Shown: piece after piece, positions 58,701-64,000 of the stretch
Layout of the letters: the number at the start of each line of letters is the position of its first letter
Numbering within the stretch: position 1 is the stretch's first letter
Origin: Lepidurus packardi
Lineage: Eukaryota; Arthropoda; Branchiopoda; Notostraca; Triopsidae
NCBI GenBank assembly: GCA_023053545.1
Contig: JAKZAN010000007.1
Location: forward strand, 7,626,001-7,690,000
DNA: 64,000 nt
Direction: 5' to 3'
Translations under genes and position numbers: made by a program
The notes under the pieces: model-generated
The model's database searches: none
What the model was told of the DNA's origin: nothing
The model's input: the letters and a program-made list of their open reading frames with translations, nothing else

Positions 58701-60728
58701 TCCAAAGAAGGGCGAGCCCTGCAAAAATTGTTTAGTTGACGTTTATAGAGCAATGAAAGGACAAGGACAGTAGTAATTTGAGCATATCCACGGCTAAGGT
58801 TTTCCTTTTGCAGGGCTTTGAAACGCTTGGAAAATGGTGTGAACTCCGCAACTGCTAGTCTAACGCTGCCGAAGCAAGAACGCACCATGCAGCCATGGCA
58901 CGCGCTGGTCTGAGAACCTCGCAAACGTATAATTACCCCCGCAGCTCCGTGGGTTTACCCACACCATATAGAAAACCTACTCCAGACCAATATAAACCGC
59001 TTGTTGTAGCGCTCTCCACGAAGCAATTAAACTAAAAAGAGGCATATATGCAAAAAGGCACACTTGGGAGATTCCTTTGCTGAGACGCATTAAAGGAAGC
59101 AAAAAAAAGGGGAGGGGGGGGAAGAAAAACAAGATAACTATACTGAGACACGTTGGTCGTTCCACGTTCTCCTTTAAACGCTATATTTAAGCTATTTAAC
59201 TTACCTAGTTCAGTTTTTCTTTTGACCGTTTTAAGACGGTGCTTAATTTAACCCCGTCAGTCAATGTGTCGTTTGCAGCTTGGGGTTTTGCAAGAGAATC
59301 TCGGTACGAACACGCGACTCGGGATCTCAGAACCTCGCAGTCTTAACTTGGCGTGGTATGGTGTATAGGAGGGAGCCTCAAAAGCGACTGATGTCTTCAT
59401 AGGTGTGTCATTTGCATAGGGTAAAGGGGAAGGTTTTGTAGTGGAACATTAAGCGAACTTTGGAACATTAGACAAGCATCGTTGGAGAAAGTATGAAAAA
59501 GGTTTAGTGTAATGGTCTACGGGCCATATAGCTTGTGTGCTCGTAGAGGGGGTTAAGAAGGGTTGTAATTAATGAAAGTTGAATGTTGTATTGTGTGTGT
59601 CTATGTATGTATGTGTGTGAGCAGCGGATTATCGTACAGAACCCCGGTTGGGTGCAAATTACATTAGGTGTCAGGGGTGGGAAGAGAGGGGAGGGGAGGG
59701 AGCATTCTTCTCGTTAAGGAAACTCCTAATATAGTTACCGTTTAAGGGAAGCTTCGGGGATGGACAGTAACTCCAAGGGTAGAAGAACGTGGAATAGAAA
59801 GTAAGAGTTGCGGCTGCATCCGCCAGAAAAAAAAAGAATCCAAAGAACACAGTGGAAGAAGGCAGGCTTGGAGACGAGAAAGAAAGAGAGAAAGAAACAA
59901 GGACAACAGTAATTAGAAGTGGTGCGGCGCCCCGACGAGGGATGAGAAGGTTATCTTTTACCAAATTTGTTATAGGTAATACGATTAGTTTCCTCAAGCC
60001 TTTTACTTTCCTGACCTTTTGCTCCGAGTCCTCTGCGTGAAGCTGAAGCTTCTTTCTTGTGTGTCTTTTCGTCTCATCTTTTCTTTCTACTCCCGGAATA
60101 TCAGTTTTTCTTCCCAAGCTTAGAAAAATTGGGGGGAAAAAAAGAACACAATATAGGGAGCGTCTTTGGTTCCGAGACCTGATGTCACGTGATGTTGAAG
60201 GGAGATCCCAAAACGATTAGATAAAATATTTACTTGACGTGAGTCACATTAATAATGGGGAGACTACGGGACTGATATGTCTTATATTGCTGCAGGAGGG
60301 ACGAACCAAACATGTCATTTTTGTTTGTTTTAGCTGTCTTATGTATACCTTTAAACTGTTTACTGTGCAAGCATTGAAGCTGGTAACTGCTGGGGTGTAC
60401 ATTTGCGTGTTTGTCCTTTAAAGGTGTTTTTTTTTGCATTGTTTTTAGGTAAAAGTGTCACTTGCGGCTGCTGCTGCTGTCATAATCTCCAGAATTTGTG
60501 AGCGACGAGTTTTCCCAGAAGGGAAAGGAAAAGCTGTGAGTGAGAAAAACTACCTTGGATTTCGCTTTTTAACTCTTGATCGTGATCGAAGACACTTCTT
60601 GGGCTGGGAAGAACGAAAGCAGATGGGATTTGTAAAACGTTTGAACTGAAGGAGGCGAAAAGTGAAAGTAAAAAATAAAAATCAAGAAAAAGAAGTTTTC
60701 AAACTTCACCACCGTGGTCGGACGAAAC
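55711..60728. other. Gene-poor tract up to TMTC, nothing recognised
   Basis: About 5 kb with no supportable exon. The 86-codon ATG frame at 55788-56048 and a 148-codon minus frame at 59671-60117 have no recognisable motif. The last several hundred bases presumably include the TMTC promoter and leader; a GCT-repeat patch lies near 60462-60480. Confidence 0.55.
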
Positions 60729-61321
60729 ATGAAGCCTTTATGGACGTCAAGTAGCACATGGATGACCGTTAGATCCATTTTTCAAACATTGACCACGGAA
60801 GCTCCCATGTGTCCCCAATGCACTTGTCCCTTGGCACGCGTGAAAAAGAAGCGAGATCGTGATCATGGAGCCGAAAAACGAGATAAATCCTGGCCCAAGC
60901 CCAGCCACAGCAACAGCGCCAATGCTAATTGCCCCATTTTTACGGCGACTTGCAACAGCACTAGCAGCGGCAATCACACGCTGAATAACAACCCGACCTG
61001 TAATAACTTGCCAAATAAGCAGCTGCCACATCAGCAACAACGCCGGAATTTAAGAGAAACTTCGGCCTCGCTGTCTGCCACAGAGCCTGTGATAAGTGAT
61101 CAGCTTTTATATACTCTGGTTTTTGTGACGAGTCTGTGGATCTACAGCAATTCCTTGACGGGAGACTTGGTGCACGATGATCTCAGTGCCATTCGCGACA
61201 ACGGCGATGTGATTGGCACGCATTCCCTGGCCCAATTGTGGAAGAATGATTTCTGGGGGAGTCCCATGTCCGATCCTACCAGTCATAAATCCTATCGACC
61301 ATTAACTATCTTGACTTTCAG
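60729..61321 (+). CDS. TMTC-family O-mannosyltransferase, first coding exon (partial)
   Basis: The exon starts [14 protein letters not shown] and ends at an AG|GTAATG donor within LTILTFR. TMTC proteins (TMTC1-4) are ER multispanning GT-C O-mannosyltransferases with lumenal TPRs that glycosylate cadherin-type domains. Visible here are the first membrane helix ([18 protein letters not shown]) and the first lumenal loop with the conserved acidic pair ([14 protein letters not shown]). The family block [20 protein letters not shown] follows. The spacing resembles TMTC1/TMTC3 more than TMTC2, but I cannot assign a paralogue. An N-terminal extension of about 125 residues precedes the helix. It has a CPQCTCPL motif, a Lys/Arg-rich segment and an Asn/Ser/Gln-rich segment. 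All later exons are outside the window or beyond a first intron longer than 2.6 kb. Confidence 0.9.
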
Positions 61322-64000
61322 GTAATGTCAGTTAACTCGTAAACCTGCTGATGTATAGTATAAGCAACAGTGGTGTTGGAGTTTGGTAACTGGCTCCGCC
61401 AGGTCCAAGTTACGACTTTTATTGCCTCACAAATGCAGAGCTTCAAATACAAAAGGGAGAAAAAGGGGTATGTAACTAACATAATCGAACTGTCACAAGC
61501 TGCCACAATTTTAAACAGCTATCGCAGCGCTGTTGGTGGGCTGGGCGGAAGCTTGTCTTATGAACGCGCGTTGTATGAAACGTTCTACGTTGCACGAAAC
61601 GAATGCGGACATTGGTAATACAAACAGACTTAGTGTAGAGCATACCTCCCCAACCCCCATTAAGCCCAGCAAGGCGATAATGACCTAGAACACGTTGCCG
61701 GGACACACACTTGAACACGTGCTAACAACCTATTTAGCAATGTCCCTTTTGTTTTGCTTTTAAAAGCGAGCTTTGTGTTTGTGTATTCTCAACCTTTCTT
61801 TCTTAGAACAGCAAAGGTCGGGTGAACAACACGTATGTTAATTGGTCTTGTTATTCTCTTTCCTAGCTTGAAGCTCTTAAAGTAATTTTCAACTTTAATA
61901 TATGACATGCCGTAATAACCATTACTTCCAACTTATTCTCTGTATTACCTGTCGATTGTTTGCTTAACAAGCAAATGGAGCGAAAAAAAGTGGGAAAAGG
62001 GCGAGGCAGGTCTTGGATAGCTTGCACGTTGGAGTGGAATCCACTCTTAGCAATTCAATGGCATTGCAGTGCAACTAAACATACAAGAAAAATAACAAAA
62101 AAAACGAAAAGTAGTTTGAAAGTGTGAATGAATTTAGCAAAAGTCAGGATGACGTCAACACCTGATTCATTGCAACAGCTTACAAGGGTTCCGTGTCTTT
62201 GTGTGATTTTTCTTTCGAAACTTGATCGATATTACCTTAGCCTCCATGTATGTGTGTTTTGCCAAAAAAAAGACACGAAAAGGAGCTCACATGACACATG
62301 TCGCATGATGATAATTGGTCTTACCATGAAAGGCTTTTCTTTTCTTAGCCCCCACGAATATTTTTTTGGGTAATTAGCGTGACTTTGTGAAACGGGGCAA
62401 GCGAGGAACGGAATGTTGGCTATGCATTGGAAACCGTCTATATGAGCGAGTATGGGATCGAGGTTTTCGATGATGGATGTGGTATCGTGGCTTTGCACGC
62501 GAGAAATAATCCTAGCCTCAATTTAACGACGCAAAATCCGCCCGGCTTATGGTATAGGTTCGTGGTTTGGACGAGAGAGATCAGATAAAGAGTTATTAAA
62601 TGACTATTTTCGATCTCAAGTCTCCAGGTAAAGGACTTAAAATTATGGTGCGTTACAACAGAGATTTCCAGCCAGAGTTGGCAGGTTGAAGAGATAAAGC
62701 AAGATGTATGCCGCAAGGAAATGAACGTGTCAAGGTTTTTGCTCCAGTTAAAAGATAACCAAGAGAGGAGAGAGAAAGTTGTGTTGACTCTTTGAATTAC
62801 CTGTGGAAATTGTCTTTCAATTTTTTTTTTTATTTTAAGATTTCAAGTTTTAAAGGAGTTTCTCTCCTAGATTGTCATGCAACAAAGGATTTGATGGATC
62901 TGCATTGGCCACAGACGGTTGCTAAGCGTGGATATAAAATTCGTTGTTGTAATAATAAAACTAGTTATTGAACCCTAAAGAGGTTATTTTGGGAAGCCAA
63001 AACATGAAGCCTTCAAGTTTGTCGTACTTAGCAACCATTGTTACTTACATAAAAAAGGAAAACCCCCAAAAGTGCCCGATTTTTTGGCGAATATGCAATC
63101 GAGCCCACGCCAAGACGCTTTTATTATACCAAGGGATTTAAGTAAGTTCTTAAACTGTGACTTTGGGTTTGACAGACATGCTAGTAGTATACCTCCCGCA
63201 CTTTAAAAAGATAATACAGTATTAAAAAAAATGAGCATGATGTGTTGGTCAATGTCAAGCTCGATCATCAAGTATGTGGAATTTACAGTCGGCCCAGCCC
63301 ATTCACAGTCAACTTAAGCTTTTTTTTTATTTTTGTGTTTTCGTATCCCAAAATTTCGCCATCTCTTTTTTATGCCGGCCATCTAGCTTGGACTGTATCG
63401 TATTGTTCCGAGCCCATTGTGCCTTTTTCTGACTTCTCGGGAGCTCAGCACAGATGGAGATCGAATAAGGCACAATCAATAGTAAGAAGCCAAGGCGAGA
63501 ATCTCGTTTTATTTTATTTTTTCCTAGCTATTCAGATGAAAGCCGAATACTCAATTCAAACGCTGTTTCCGACTCTAATTTTTCTCACTTTGTGTGCCAC
63601 TGTCCCTTAGTGCCTTGCAAAAAAAAAAAAAAAAAAAAGTCAGGGCGCGGACTATAAGGAAGCCCTTTGTGTAAGAGTGTCAAAGTTATGCAGATTTGGG
63701 AACTCGACGCAAATGGTTTCTCTTTTGTACCCCTCCCCCCCGCACACAAGAAGGGAATTTTCGGTCGATACAGACTTGCTCTCGTCCCACTGACAAGCTA
63801 TAAGTGCTCGCGTCCTTTTGGGCTCACAATCCCGCTATTCTTACCTCAGAACTTAAAGCCTTTTCCATTGAAGCCATTAAATTTCAAGCCATAAGTTCTG
63901 TTAAATTTAAGCCAAAGTGTTTCCAGGCTTTTGGCTTGACTTAAGTGTTAATAGCAGTCCCCCTTTGTATACAGGTGGAACTACTGGCTCAGCGGATTGC
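61322..64000 (+). other. Beginning of TMTC intron 1, no exon recognised
   Basis: No further TMTC exon (for example the DUF1736 region or TPRs) is seen to the window end. A 20-base A run at 63619-63638 may be the tail of an old retroposed copy, but no clear body precedes it. Confidence 0.5.
63619..63638 (+). repeat. Poly-A run (20 A)
   Basis: A homopolymer of 20 A in TMTC intron 1. It could be a retroposon tail or a simple slippage repeat. Confidence 0.9.

Noticed and set aside
33000-60000. Search for tRNA, 5S rRNA, snRNA, CRISPR arrays and transposase or reverse-transcriptase frames
   Set aside because: No matching conserved boxes, repeat-spacer arrays or catalytic motifs were found by eye; a covariance-model scan would be needed to exclude small RNAs.
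59671-60117. 148-codon minus-strand ORF before TMTC
   Set aside because: Ser/Phe-rich low-complexity frame over purine-rich plus-strand sequence; no recognisable family.
62150-62157. TGACGTCA site in TMTC intron 1
   Set aside because: Isolated, without the accompanying CCAAT/CCGCCTT elements seen at the two promoter-like clusters.

Overview
The window is nuclear DNA from an animal, most likely an arthropod. The genes have many short introns (mostly 50-90 bp, GT-AG), polyadenylation signals and no operons. The gene set (CLOCK, a quiver/sleepless-like Ly6 protein, sarcalumenin, anoctamin, NDFIP, GTF3C3, TMTC) is metazoan, and the quiver-like sequence looks arthropod. The compact introns would suit a crustacean such as a branchiopod or ostracod, but I cannot name the species.

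Layout. 1-415 (minus): 5' end of TTC5. 1455-5937 (plus): an 18-exon anoctamin (TMEM16), head-to-head with TTC5. 6440-8567 (plus): a FAM114A gene. 9090-16341 (plus): ST13 (Hip, the Hsc70 co-chaperone). Its 5.6 kb fourth intron holds a complete sarcalumenin gene on the opposite strand (10603-14656). 16627-17313 (minus): a quiver/sleepless-like Ly6 gene, tail-to-tail with ST13 and head-to-head with CLOCK. 18266-22289 (plus): CLOCK, 15 exons, bHLH-PAS. 23096-24089 (minus): NDFIP, tail-to-tail with CLOCK and sharing a 371 bp head-to-head promoter with GTF3C3 (24461-32828, plus, 15 exons, including one apparent GC-AG intron). 32829-60728 is a gene-poor tract of about 28 kb with simple repeats, a diverged ~300 bp tandem repeat (46.1-47.2 kb) and a foldback element (55.54-55.71 kb). 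60729-61321 (plus): first coding exon of a TMTC O-mannosyltransferase that runs out of the window.

Exon structures were derived by hand from reading-frame phase, splice consensus and remembered family alignments. For anoctamin, FAM114A, ST13, sarcalumenin, the quiver-like gene, CLOCK, NDFIP and GTF3C3 the exon lengths sum to a multiple of three, with no in-frame stop noticed.

The most interesting points are these: a core circadian transcription factor next to a sleep-regulator homologue with an E-box between them; a promoter-like CRE/CCAAT/E-box cluster in CLOCK intron 2 that resembles the NDFIP-GTF3C3 promoter; the nested ST13/sarcalumenin pair with candidate alternative exons for both; and an altered switch motif in the sarcalumenin GTPase. 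I found no plausible undescribed multi-gene system.
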